Below, one piece after another: positions 1 to 8,531 of a stretch of 29,848 bases of DNA. Location: the NCBI GenBank assembly GCA_964528095.1, contig CAZGSG010000026.1:1-29848 (forward strand), written 5' to 3'. The stretch comes from CAZGSG01 sp964528095. Its GTDB lineage: Bacteria > Bacteroidota > Bacteroidia > Chitinophagales > Chitinophagaceae. A model generated the notes under the pieces. That model saw nothing but the letters and a program-made list of their open reading frames with translations. It did not search any database and was not told the DNA's origin. The number at the start of each line of letters is the position of its first letter. Position 1 is the first letter of the stretch. Made by a program: the position numbers and the translations under genes.

Positions 1-345
1 CGCTCCTTAGCTCACATGTACAATAAATAATAATTGTATAAATATAATGTAGCTTGCTTAGCTCATTTACTCCTTAGCTCTGCGTGAAAGCTCTTGCCAG
101 TATTTTAAGCTTACGGGAAGAATTCTACACTTTTATTTGATGAAGTTCAATTCTATGGTAACTAACAGAGAAAATGAGCAAAGGCAGTGTTTCGCTATTT
201 GTATATTCTTTTTTAAGCGAAAGAAGAAGCTAAGGAGAATTTTCACTGCGTGAAAATGGCCCTCTATTAAATCAGGAAACTAGTTGACTTTTGCCGCTGC
301 GAATTATTAAACCCTGAACTATCGACCTCCGAACTTATAATCCAG
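1..345. other. Non-coding region downstream of porP/sprF with repeat remnants
   Basis: I see no credible gene in this stretch. It carries three copies of TTAGCTC (7-13, 58-64, 74-80), two copies of CTCCTTAGC (3-11 and 70-78), an inverted copy GCTAAGGAG (229-237), and two copies of TGCGTGAAA (81-89 and 247-255). A perfect 8-bp hairpin sits at 239-257. The arrangement looks like the remains of a dispersed intergenic repeat with inverted ends, not a gene. The left edge is the window boundary. Confidence 0.5.
239..257. repeat. Perfect hairpin ATTTTCAC-TGC-GTGAAAAT
   Basis: Two 8-nt arms are perfectly complementary around a 3-nt loop. The hairpin lies about 90 nt past the stop of the PorP/SprF gene. 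On the minus strand it is followed by TTCTCC, so it could serve as a weak terminator for that gene. The neighbouring repeat copies suggest instead that it is part of a dispersed repeat element. I cannot decide between the two from sequence alone. Confidence 0.5.
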
Positions 346-1407
346 CTAGTTCTTAAAAGTAGGGCACATCGACTCCCTCCTGTTACCTGCGTATTTATCA
401 AAAACGCCTTGTTTGGTGAGTGAAAATTCGAAGGCACCACGTGTATTATTGTAGCTGCTCAGCGTAGAGATCGTTGCATCATATGTAAAGGTGAATATAT
501 AGTCTTTGACCCCTAACCCGATCATGGGTATTACCGCATCTTTATTCCGATAGTACAAGCCGCCTATCAATACATTCTCTCCATCACCGGAAAGATTATA
601 ATGCGCATTCATACCCAGCACAATTTCGGAGGACTTTGCCTGAATCGATGCATAAGCATTCGGGTTAACGATCCACTGATCATTCAACTTAAAACTACCA
701 TTGATAAATGCAGTATGCCGAAGCGGTATCCGGTTATCGATACCAGGAGCTGCATTAAAGAATGATTCGCGGGGACGATTGATATGAAAAGTAGAGAACC
801 CCATATTGAAATAAGTGTTTTCGTCCGGAAAATAAGCATAGTTCAGTCCCGCCTGTATATCCAGGTAGTTGATATTGTTATAATCGAGCACTACACTTGT
901 CGGTAATTTATTATCAAAAAAATGACCGTCAAACTGGTCAGGAAACTTAAGGTTACTGACATTGATCTGTTTATTGGCCCAGCCAACATTGAATCCAAGA
1001 CTCAACAGGCTACCCAGGTTCAGCATCTGGTGATAAGCTACGGAGCCATATACCTTGGTAGAAGTAAGGTTGCCACTACCTGCCACATCTCTTAAGATCA
1101 CACCTCCCACGCCCATCCATCCGGTATTATTTTCATTCTGCATTATCTGTACATCTCCATAAGCGCTCATGGTCTTATAAGGAACAGACATGATCGAAGA
1201 CCATTGATTGCGGTAGTTAATGCCGAGCCTGTAATCACCATCAGGAATAAATCCTGTATTAGCCGGATTAGTCATCAACGGGGAATTCATAAACTGTGAG
1301 AAATGCAGATCCTGGGAATAAGAAGACGGCATAAAACAGATCATACCAAGTACCAGGTACAACGTATGACTTGCAAGTAATCGTTTAATTTTTTGTTTAT
1401 TCATCAT
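346..1407 (-). CDS. PorP/SprF family type IX secretion system membrane protein
   Basis: This 353-residue protein begins with a signal peptide of about 31 residues ending SSYSQ. It continues with the family opening 'DLHFSQFMNSPLMTNPA', in which the xxHFSQF and NPA signature is typical of PorP/SprF proteins. The rest alternates like an outer membrane beta-barrel, with 'YRNQW', 'GWMGVGG' and 'LGLGVKDYIFTFTYD'-like segments. Members of this family sit in the outer membrane of Bacteroidota and help secrete or anchor partner proteins with type-B (gliding motility) C-terminal domains. The gene lies 30 bp after such a partner, so the two are probably co-transcribed and functionally paired. A purine-rich stretch AGGGAGGGAGAAT immediately precedes the double ATG and supports this start. 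The family call is secure. The exact role is inferred from the pairing. Confidence 0.93.
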   Translation of the reverse strand: MMNKQKIKRLLASHTLYLVLGMICFMPSSYSQDLHFSQFMNSPLMTNPANTGFIPDGDYRLGINYRNQWSSIMSVPYKTMSAYGDVQIMQNENNTGWMGVGGVILRDVAGSGNLTSTKVYGSVAYHQMLNLGSLLSLGFNVGWANKQINVSNLKFPDQFDGHFFDNKLPTSVVLDYNNINYLDIQAGLNYAYFPDENTYFNMGFSTFHINRPRESFFNAAPGIDNRIPLRHTAFINGSFKLNDQWIVNPNAYASIQAKSSEIVLGMNAHYNLSGDGENVLIGGLYYRNKDAVIPMIGLGVKDYIFTFTYDATISTLSSYNNTRGAFEFSLTKQGVFDKYAGNRRESMCPTFKN

Positions 1408-1437
1408 ATTCTCCCTCCCTTGGTTAATCCACCATCC

Positions 1438-4400
1438 TTATCTTATTAACGTTATATCGCCTTTTTTGGTTGTTTTCGTCCCGTCAAAAAACTCAACTTC
1501 CAGAGTATAGGCATACACATCCATTGGCTGTACAACACCTTTTATCCTTCCATCCCAACCCTGAAAGCGGCTATTCGTTTCAAAAACTTTTTGTCCCCAG
1601 CGATTATAAATGATAAAACGCATTTTAGCAATACCAAAGCCACGAACCAGCACTTTGCTATTGACGTCATTACTGTTGGGTGTAAACGCATTGGGTACAT
1701 CCAGCGCTGGTATGACAATGGTCGTTACCGGGCGGCAAAGTGTATCCGAACAGCCTGCAGGATTAAATGCAATTAGGCAGGCATTGAATGTGCCCGTAGC
1801 GTTATACTGATGCTGCACAGGCGCCCTTGATGTAGTCACCAATGAGTCTCCATCTCCAAATAGCCATTTAAACCTGTTGGCGTTTGCCGATGCAAGATTG
1901 GTAAAGACATTGGGCGTATTCTCTACCGGGGCCACAGGTGTATAGCTAAAATCTGAAACAGGCTTATCATATACCACGATGGTAAATCTTGCCGTATCGG
2001 TAACATTACAGGTATTGGGGTCCGTAGCAACCAGTACAACATTATATGTGCCCGGGTTTACATACAGATTGGTCGGGTTGATATCTGTAGAGGTATTGCC
2101 ATCACCGAAATTCCATTCAAATGTTTGTCCTCCCACAGACGTATTATTAAACACAGCTGTATACGGTGCACAACCAAGTGCCGGCGTATCAAACAATGCG
2201 TCTACATCTGCCGCTACTCTCACTACGATCTGTATAGAATCAGGGTTATTACAATACGCAGAATCATTCAATACAAGCGATACATTATAAGTACCAGGTG
2301 CAGGGTAGGTATGGGTTAATGGGTTCAGGCCTGCTACCACTGCAGGACTGCCGTCTCCAAAACGCCAGATAAAGGAAGTATCGGTAAACGGTCTGCTGGG
2401 CTTGGTAGTAGACAGGTTTTCAAAACGGTAGTTGAACTGCCGGCAATCCCCGAATTTTGTCACTGTACCTGCCAGGTTGGCTTCCAGGTCACCTACTCTG
2501 ATATTAATGTACGAGGTATCCTGCACGTTACAACTGGAAGGGTCTATTGCTATCAGTCGCACCCGGTAATCTCCTACTGCTGTAAATGTATGCGTTCTTG
2601 TATACCCTGTATCTGCACGATAGGGACCAAAGTCACCTGTACCGTCACCAAAGTTCCAGATGTATTCTTTTGCATTGCGTACTACATCCGTAAACACAAC
2701 ATCCAGTGGTACGCAACCGGCCGTATCCCGTGGCACACCACCAATGGCTGATTGCACATCGGCGCCTACTCCGGCGAGATCAAGTGAAAGTTTGATCATT
2801 CCAAGGTTACATCCACCTATACTTGCCGCACCGTTTGAAGGGCCCGCTGCACCAGGTGTTGTATAAAAAAGTGCACCTCCATTACAATTGGCACAAACAG
2901 CCTGGTAAATCACACCATTGCGATCAAAACGGCTGGTACCTCCATCCACGTGATCGGTGAGACCTCCATTCTGACCAAAATAGCTACCAAATAATTGCTG
3001 TGTGGCATCTTTCTTTAAAACAAAGAAATAAAAATCTTTACCATCCGGACCACCTACAGGATAAGGCAGGGCATCCGGGGTCAACGGCATGTTCAATGTA
3101 CCGGAACTGCTATAACCGGATCCTGAAGAAATATCACCACCCCAACCAGACACATATACATTTTCACAACGGTCTACAAGGAATGCCGTGATTGATATAT
3201 TCGGGTTGGCATCTGCCCTTCCAAAGAAAGTTCGGTAAACATATGCGGAGAGATCTGGCTCCAGCTTTGCAATAAACTGTTTGGCTCCGGCATTCACATA
3301 AGTAGCATTGATAGCTGTCCATGCCCCGGTATATTGACCTGTTACATAAGGGTAACCAAATCTATCAAATTGAATTCCATATACCTGATCAGCTCCGGCA
3401 GTACCGATAAACGTGGAGCGGATAAGTGTAGAGCCATTGTTGGAAATCTCCGCCACAAACCCATCGATATTACCGTTATAGGTCGGGCCTAGTGTGCCGG
3501 CTTTATTACCGGGGAAATCGGAGCTTTCCGTTCCACCTGCAACATAAATATTGCCGGCCGGCGATAATGATATCACATAAGCAGCATCATTGCCCGATCC
3601 ACCGAGATAAGATGAAAAGAGCATGGTAGATAGATCGGGAGTAAATTTTAGTATTACACCATCCTGGCTACCTCCAAAAGTTGATTGAAAGCCTCCTACG
3701 ATCAGGAAGCCATCTGTAGTATTATTTGATTTTGTACAGGAAGCCACATATATATTTCCGGCCCCGTCCAGGTTTACTTCGCTTCTTCCATCATCACCAT
3801 AATTTCGCTGCAATGAACTTGTACCGCTTCTTGAATTATTGATATTAACGCCATCATCATTCTTACCCCCTATTTTAGCAGAGCCAATGATCGCTGATCC
3901 GTTGGCATTGAATTTAGTTACAACGATATCAAAACCCCCGCCTGTACCAATAGTTGTACCTGTACCGCCCCTTAATGGGTAGTTGGGCGAACTGCTTCTG
4001 CCTGCAACAATCAGGTTTCCCTGCGGGTCTACCACAAGACTATGCGGCTGTTCGTTATCGCTTCCGCCAAGATAAGTGGCATACAATCTTGTAGAACCAT
4101 CAGGAGATAATTTTATGATACCGATATCCCAGGGAAATGAACCTATACCCCCCTGGTAAGATGTTTGAAAGGCGCCAGGCGTAACAGGGAAAGTGCCGGG
4201 ACCGCCATATACTATACCACCTCCAAAAAAACTACCATCAGGACCATAAGTTGCAGTAAAGCCCCAGTTATTGGCCGTACTTCCTGAAAAAGAAGAGAAG
4301 ATCAGGAATGGATCAATAACGAGTGTGGCCGCAGGATCATATCCCTTTACATCAAATCGCACAATATTATCTTTTACAACATATTTACAGTTAACTTCTT

Positions 4401-5052
4401 TGCGTTGTTTTCCATCAGCCTGGTACGTATAGGGATAAGACTCTTTCAGTTCGCCAATAGAAGTTTGTATTACGAGTTGTTTGTCCTTTACCTGCAATTT
4501 ATCCGCACCCTCATATTTCAACGCGATCTTACTGATATCGGCACCGGGCTTTGCAATAATATCATACTTCAACATTCCATTATCAGTATAATAGCGCACA
4601 TCTATATTGTCGTATACATTCTTTAATGTAACAGCCTGGAATACCTTACAATCACCCGCCCACTTCGACGGATCATTTCCTAAAAAGTAATTGTTGTGGG
4701 TAACCAGTTTTTTATCCGGTATCACCTGCATCTTTGGTGAAGCGCCAACAAAATCTACATTATAAGAGTGGGAATGTAAAACCATTTTATCTGCAGGCTG
4801 GCCACCACTTCCTTTGGAAACACCATTATGACTCAATTCCTGCATGGCTTTGAGTTCCTGTTGATTATGCTGTAATACGGTAAAACCTCCCGCTCGGATA
4901 AACAGGGCGCCGGCATTAATATCTCCTTTAAATTTTACCCGGTCATCCCATTGGCCCTTATTCTCTACAAATTCAATATTGCTATAATTCTGAGCCATCA
5001 GCATGGCTGCTGGCATTAATAAGGCTATGAGGATTAAAAAGCGTTTCAGAAT
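1438..5052 (-). CDS. Secreted SBBP-repeat/PKD protein with T9SS type-B gliding-motility C-terminal domain
   Basis: The protein has about 1,204 residues. An N-terminal region after the signal ('IEFVENKGQWDDRVKFKGD') matches the DUF7948-type domain found before SBBP repeats. It is followed by a run of SBBP beta-propeller-like repeats ('SSYLGGSGNDAAYVISLSPAGNIYVAGGT' and similar). Four PKD domains come next (for example 'YIWNFGDGTGDFGP', 'FEWNFGDGNTSTDINP'). The last ~85 residues form a gliding-motility-associated sorting domain ('VPNAFTPNSNDVNSK', 'YNRWGQKVFET', 'GWDG'). It should be exported across the inner membrane by Sec and across the outer membrane by the type IX system. The first ATG (5016) would leave the positively charged part of the signal peptide untranslated. 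The open frame upstream encodes LKRFLILIALL, so I place the start near the ATT at 5052, which is uncertain. Partner: the adjacent PorP/SprF gene. The surface function (adhesion or matrix) is inference. Confidence 0.88.
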   Translation of the reverse strand: MLKRFLILIALLMPAAMLMAQNYSNIEFVENKGQWDDRVKFKGDINAGALFIRAGGFTVLQHNQQELKAMQELSHNGVSKGSGGQPADKMVLHSHSYNVDFVGASPKMQVIPDKKLVTHNNYFLGNDPSKWAGDCKVFQAVTLKNVYDNIDVRYYTDNGMLKYDIIAKPGADISKIALKYEGADKLQVKDKQLVIQTSIGELKESYPYTYQADGKQRKEVNCKYVVKDNIVRFDVKGYDPAATLVIDPFLIFSSFSGSTANNWGFTATYGPDGSFFGGGIVYGGPGTFPVTPGAFQTSYQGGIGSFPWDIGIIKLSPDGSTRLYATYLGGSDNEQPHSLVVDPQGNLIVAGRSSSPNYPLRGGTGTTIGTGGGFDIVVTKFNANGSAIIGSAKIGGKNDDGVNINNSRSGTSSLQRNYGDDGRSEVNLDGAGNIYVASCTKSNNTTDGFLIVGGFQSTFGGSQDGVILKFTPDLSTMLFSSYLGGSGNDAAYVISLSPAGNIYVAGGTESSDFPGNKAGTLGPTYNGNIDGFVAEISNNGSTLIRSTFIGTAGADQVYGIQFDRFGYPYVTGQYTGAWTAINATYVNAGAKQFIAKLEPDLSAYVYRTFFGRADANPNISITAFLVDRCENVYVSGWGGDISSGSGYSSSGTLNMPLTPDALPYPVGGPDGKDFYFFVLKKDATQQLFGSYFGQNGGLTDHVDGGTSRFDRNGVIYQAVCANCNGGALFYTTPGAAGPSNGAASIGGCNLGMIKLSLDLAGVGADVQSAIGGVPRDTAGCVPLDVVFTDVVRNAKEYIWNFGDGTGDFGPYRADTGYTRTHTFTAVGDYRVRLIAIDPSSCNVQDTSYINIRVGDLEANLAGTVTKFGDCRQFNYRFENLSTTKPSRPFTDTSFIWRFGDGSPAVVAGLNPLTHTYPAPGTYNVSLVLNDSAYCNNPDSIQIVVRVAADVDALFDTPALGCAPYTAVFNNTSVGGQTFEWNFGDGNTSTDINPTNLYVNPGTYNVVLVATDPNTCNVTDTARFTIVVYDKPVSDFSYTPVAPVENTPNVFTNLASANANRFKWLFGDGDSLVTTSRAPVQHQYNATGTFNACLIAFNPAGCSDTLCRPVTTIVIPALDVPNAFTPNSNDVNSKVLVRGFGIAKMRFIIYNRWGQKVFETNSRFQGWDGRIKGVVQPMDVYAYTLEVEFFDGTKTTKKGDITLIR

Positions 5053-5109
5053 TGAAAATTGTTTGATTAAATTAACGAAAATATCTGGTTAAAAGACTCA
5101 AAACTTATG

Positions 5110-7221
5110 TTAAGAAATCTTGCTCCATGCAAGTTTTCCTTTTTGTTGCTGCAGGAAATTCTTCAGCTGCAAATTCTCTGCCGATAACAAATCCGGATCC
5201 TTCTCAAGGATCGCTGACACTAAAGACCTTATCACTTCAAGCATGGCCCTGTCCTGCACAATATTTGCCAGTTTAAAATTCAACATCCCACTTTGCCGGG
5301 TACCCTCAATATCCCCGGGACCTCGTAATTCCAGGTCCTTTTCTGCAATTTCAAACCCATTGCCCGTACTGGTCATTATCCTGATGCGCTCCCGGGCATC
5401 TTTACCTAATTCCGACCGGGATAATAAAATGCAATAACTCTGTTCCGCTCCCCGACCTACCCTGCCTCTTAACTGGTGAAGCTGGGAAAGACCGAATTTC
5501 TCCGTACTCTCGATTACCATCACCGATGCATTCGGCACATTTACTCCCACTTCGATCACTGTTGTAGAGACCATCAGTTGTGTATCTCCTTCAACAAATC
5601 TTTTCATGTTTAGTTCTTTCTGCGCCGCAGGTTGTTTGCCATGCACCATACTTATATAGTATTTTGGCTCGGGAAAATACCCTTTCACTGTTTCGTATCC
5701 CCGCATCAGGTTTTCGTAATCCAGTTTATCACTCTCTTCTATCAATGGGAAAATGATATAGACTTGGCGTCCTTTATCGATCTCTGCCCGTATAAAATGC
5801 ATTACCTGGCTCCGTTGTGATTCATACCGGTGCACAGTAGTAATGGGTTTGCGACCGGGCGGCAATTCATTGATCACGCTATAATCAAGGTCTCCATAAG
5901 CGGTCATTGCCAGTGTGCGCGGGATCGGTGTGGCCGTCATGACCAGCACATGCGGCGGTATCTCCGCTTTTTCCCATAGCCTTGCCCGTTGCGCTACGCC
6001 AAAACGGTGCTGCTCATCAATAATTACGATGCCCAGGTTGCGGAACTGTACTATTTCTTCAATCACGGCATGTGTGCCAATCAGGATCTTCACGCTCCCT
6101 TCAGCCAACTCACTGAGTAATTTTCTCCGTTCCGCAGCCTTGCTGGAGCCGGTGAGTAACCGGACCGGGGCCGGCAGTTCCTGCAGCAATTCGCTGATCG
6201 TTTGAAAATGTTGCCTGGCAAGGATCTCTGTCGGGGCCATCAAACAGGCCTGGTAACCATTATCGATTGCCAGCAGCATGGTGAGCAAGGCCACGATCGT
6301 TTTACCACTACCCACATCACCCTGCAAAAGCCGGTTCATTTGTTTACCTGTTGCCGTATCGGCCCTGATCTCTTTCATTACCCTTTTCTGGGCGCCTGTA
6401 AGTTCGAATGGGAGATGGTCTTTGTAAAAGCCGTTGAATAAATCACCGACCTTATCAAAGATCACGCCCCTGGAAAACCGGTGCCGGGCCGATCGTAGCA
6501 GGTTCATCCGGAGCTGCGCCAGGAAAAGTTCTTCAAATTTCAATCGTCTTACCGCTGCATCAAAACTGGCGGAGCTTGTAGGAAAATGGATCTGCCGGTA
6601 TGCCTGGAAACGTCCCATCAGTTTCAGGCTTTCCACTAAACCGGCAGGAAGATTTTCCGGCAGGTCTTTTTCGTGCAACATGGATAACAACGCATGGGTA
6701 AGCTTGCCCAGTTGCCGGCCTCCGAGGCCTCTTGCCTTTAATTTTTCGGTGGTGGAATAAACAGGCTCCAATACACTTTTTCCTTCCTGTTTTTCCTGAG
6801 TCAGCAGTTCTATTTCGGGATGAACGATCTGGGGAGTATTTTGAAAAAATCCCAGGCGACCATAAACAAGATAGGATTGCCCCGGCTGCAACATTTTTTG
6901 AACCCAGGTCACCCCCTGGAACCAGACCAGTTCCAGGAAACCGCTTTGGTCTTTTACCTGCGCTACCAGGCGTTTCATTCTTTTATCGCCTATCAGTTCC
7001 ACATTGAGCAGTTTCCCGGCCACCTGCACATATTCCATTTGGGGATTGATCTCACTGATGAGGTTTACTTTTGTTTTGTCTACATGCCGGAAGGGGAAAT
7101 GCTCCAGCAGGTCATTAAAAGTAAAGATGGAAAGCTCCTTTTTAAGGATCTCCGCCCTTTGGGGGCCTACTCCTTTGAGGTATTCTATCGGGCTTGATAA
7201 TATTGCGGAAAGTTGGGAAAT
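5110..7221 (-). CDS. recG: ATP-dependent DNA helicase RecG
   Basis: RecG remodels stalled replication forks and branched DNA in the cytoplasm. Visible parts are an N-terminal helix-hairpin region ('PIEYLKGVGPQRAEILKKEL'), a wedge/OB domain, Walker A 'GDVGSGKT' near residue 305, motif II 'DEQH' near residue 403 with the RecG-typical 'HRFGVAQR', motif III 'MTATPIPRTLAM', and motif VI 'QLRGRVGRG'. The C-terminal 'DLELRGPGDIEGTRQSG' is also family-specific. Counting from the first ATG (7038) gives 642 residues and removes the conserved N-terminal 61 residues. The open frame extends up to a TAA at 7231-7233 with no ATG, GTG or TTG. The ATT at 7219-7221 would give 703 residues, the usual family length, so I annotate from there. 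The assignment to RecG is secure; the start codon is an inference. Confidence 0.95.
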   Translation of the reverse strand: MSQLSAILSSPIEYLKGVGPQRAEILKKELSIFTFNDLLEHFPFRHVDKTKVNLISEINPQMEYVQVAGKLLNVELIGDKRMKRLVAQVKDQSGFLELVWFQGVTWVQKMLQPGQSYLVYGRLGFFQNTPQIVHPEIELLTQEKQEGKSVLEPVYSTTEKLKARGLGGRQLGKLTHALLSMLHEKDLPENLPAGLVESLKLMGRFQAYRQIHFPTSSASFDAAVRRLKFEELFLAQLRMNLLRSARHRFSRGVIFDKVGDLFNGFYKDHLPFELTGAQKRVMKEIRADTATGKQMNRLLQGDVGSGKTIVALLTMLLAIDNGYQACLMAPTEILARQHFQTISELLQELPAPVRLLTGSSKAAERRKLLSELAEGSVKILIGTHAVIEEIVQFRNLGIVIIDEQHRFGVAQRARLWEKAEIPPHVLVMTATPIPRTLAMTAYGDLDYSVINELPPGRKPITTVHRYESQRSQVMHFIRAEIDKGRQVYIIFPLIEESDKLDYENLMRGYETVKGYFPEPKYYISMVHGKQPAAQKELNMKRFVEGDTQLMVSTTVIEVGVNVPNASVMVIESTEKFGLSQLHQLRGRVGRGAEQSYCILLSRSELGKDARERIRIMTSTGNGFEIAEKDLELRGPGDIEGTRQSGMLNFKLANIVQDRAMLEVIRSLVSAILEKDPDLLSAENLQLKNFLQQQKGKLAWSKIS

Positions 7222-7410
7222 AAAAAATCTTTAGGCAAAAATAACCGAAACGTTCCAAGGCATCCGGGGTGAATCACGCAGTTTTACCTTTTTAAACCCT
7301 GTTGAAGGCGGAAAAAATCCCCGCACAATAAAAAACTACTTGCATAGTATTTAAAATGATTCTATTTTTAAAGCAACGGAGCCAGGATCCAATCAGAAAA
7401 ACCACCACCA

Positions 7411-8529
7411 ATGAGCACGCTTTTTTACGTATTGCAGATCAATCTGCAGTTTAGCGAATACAAATTTGCATTTCTCGCTATTGTTACCGCCTTTGTAGTT
7501 ACACTATTGACAATCCCCCTTATCATCAAGCTGGTTAATAAATACGGTTTATTTGACGTACCCAATGCAAGGAAGCTGCATAAATCTCCCGTGCCTACAA
7601 TGGGCGGAGTAGCGATTGTTGCGGGCATGCTTACTTCTTTGGTGCTATGGCTGCCATTCAGCAATGAAATAACACAGGTCTGTTTCTTTTTTTCCATCAT
7701 TGTTCTTTTGGGAATGGGCATCATGGATGACCTGAAAGATCTTTCTGCAAAATACAAGCTGGCGATCCAGACCGGGCTCGCACTGCTTATCGCCCTATCA
7801 GGCATCCGCATCACTTCGTTTGAAGGATTGTTTGGTATAGGCGAACTATCACTCATATCCCAATACACATTTACCATACTTGCTATTGTAGGTATCACCA
7901 ATGCGTTTAACCTGATCGATGGTATTGATGGCCTGGCAGGAGGATTAGGGTTCATGAGCCTGATCACACTGGGTATGTTTTTAATCCTCAGTGGCGATCC
8001 CGTTACAGCACTCACCGCTTTCGCACTGGCTGGAGGAATATTGGGCTTTCTGTATTTTAATTTCAACCCCGCCAGGATCTTTATGGGCGATACGGGTTCG
8101 CTGGTACTGGGATTTGTGATTGCCGTGCTTTGTATCCGGCTGTTACAGGTGAATGTATCAATGACCAATCCTGTACTTCCCCATGCCCCGGTTTTTATAC
8201 TTGGCATAGTGCTCATTCCGGTTGCAGATACGATCCGGGTATTCGCTATACGGATCTGGAAAGGTAAATCTCCTTTTGAAGCGGATAAAACGCATATCCA
8301 TCATTTACTGACCAATGCGGGGTTCAGTCACGCGTTTGCAGCAAGAGCCATCTGTTCAGTTCATGCATTTATCCTGATAGAAGTATATTGGCTACGGGCG
8401 CTGAAACAGGAATTCATATTATTGATGCTGGTGGTGATAATGCTTACAGTGCTGAGTATTTTTAAAAACAGCCGTTTGTTTTTCAGCAGGAGAAATAAAT
8501 TCAATACGGCTTCTTATACGGAAGAATAA
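7411..8529 (+). CDS. MraY/WecA/TagO-family polyprenyl-phosphate N-acetylhexosamine-1-phosphate transferase
   Basis: This 372-residue integral membrane protein has about ten hydrophobic segments. It carries the signatures of the UDP-HexNAc:polyprenol-phosphate transferase family: 'HKSPVPTMGG' near residue 55, the Mg-binding 'MDDLKD' (Asp106, Asp107), 'NAFNLIDGIDGLAGG' near residue 165, 'IFMGDTGSLVLGF' near residue 230, and the cytoplasmic 'DKTHIHH' loop near residue 295. It should transfer a sugar-1-phosphate (GlcNAc in WecA/TagO) to undecaprenyl phosphate, the first step for surface polysaccharide or O-antigen. It lacks features that would make it MraY, and no peptidoglycan genes surround it. 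It stands alone, divergent from recG and convergent with the kinase gene, with only 2 bp between the two stops. Sugar specificity cannot be read from the sequence. Confidence 0.9.
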   Translation: MSTLFYVLQINLQFSEYKFAFLAIVTAFVVTLLTIPLIIKLVNKYGLFDVPNARKLHKSPVPTMGGVAIVAGMLTSLVLWLPFSNEITQVCFFFSIIVLLGMGIMDDLKDLSAKYKLAIQTGLALLIALSGIRITSFEGLFGIGELSLISQYTFTILAIVGITNAFNLIDGIDGLAGGLGFMSLITLGMFLILSGDPVTALTAFALAGGILGFLYFNFNPARIFMGDTGSLVLGFVIAVLCIRLLQVNVSMTNPVLPHAPVFILGIVLIPVADTIRVFAIRIWKGKSPFEADKTHIHHLLTNAGFSHAFAARAICSVHAFILIEVYWLRALKQEFILLMLVVIMLTVLSIFKNSRLFFSRRNKFNTASYTEE

Positions 8530-8531
8530 GA

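Noticed and set aside
7425..8216. 263-codon open frame on the minus strand opposite the WecA-like gene
   Set aside because: It lies wholly inside a plus-strand gene with unmistakable family motifs, and its product has no recognisable domain or plausible start context.
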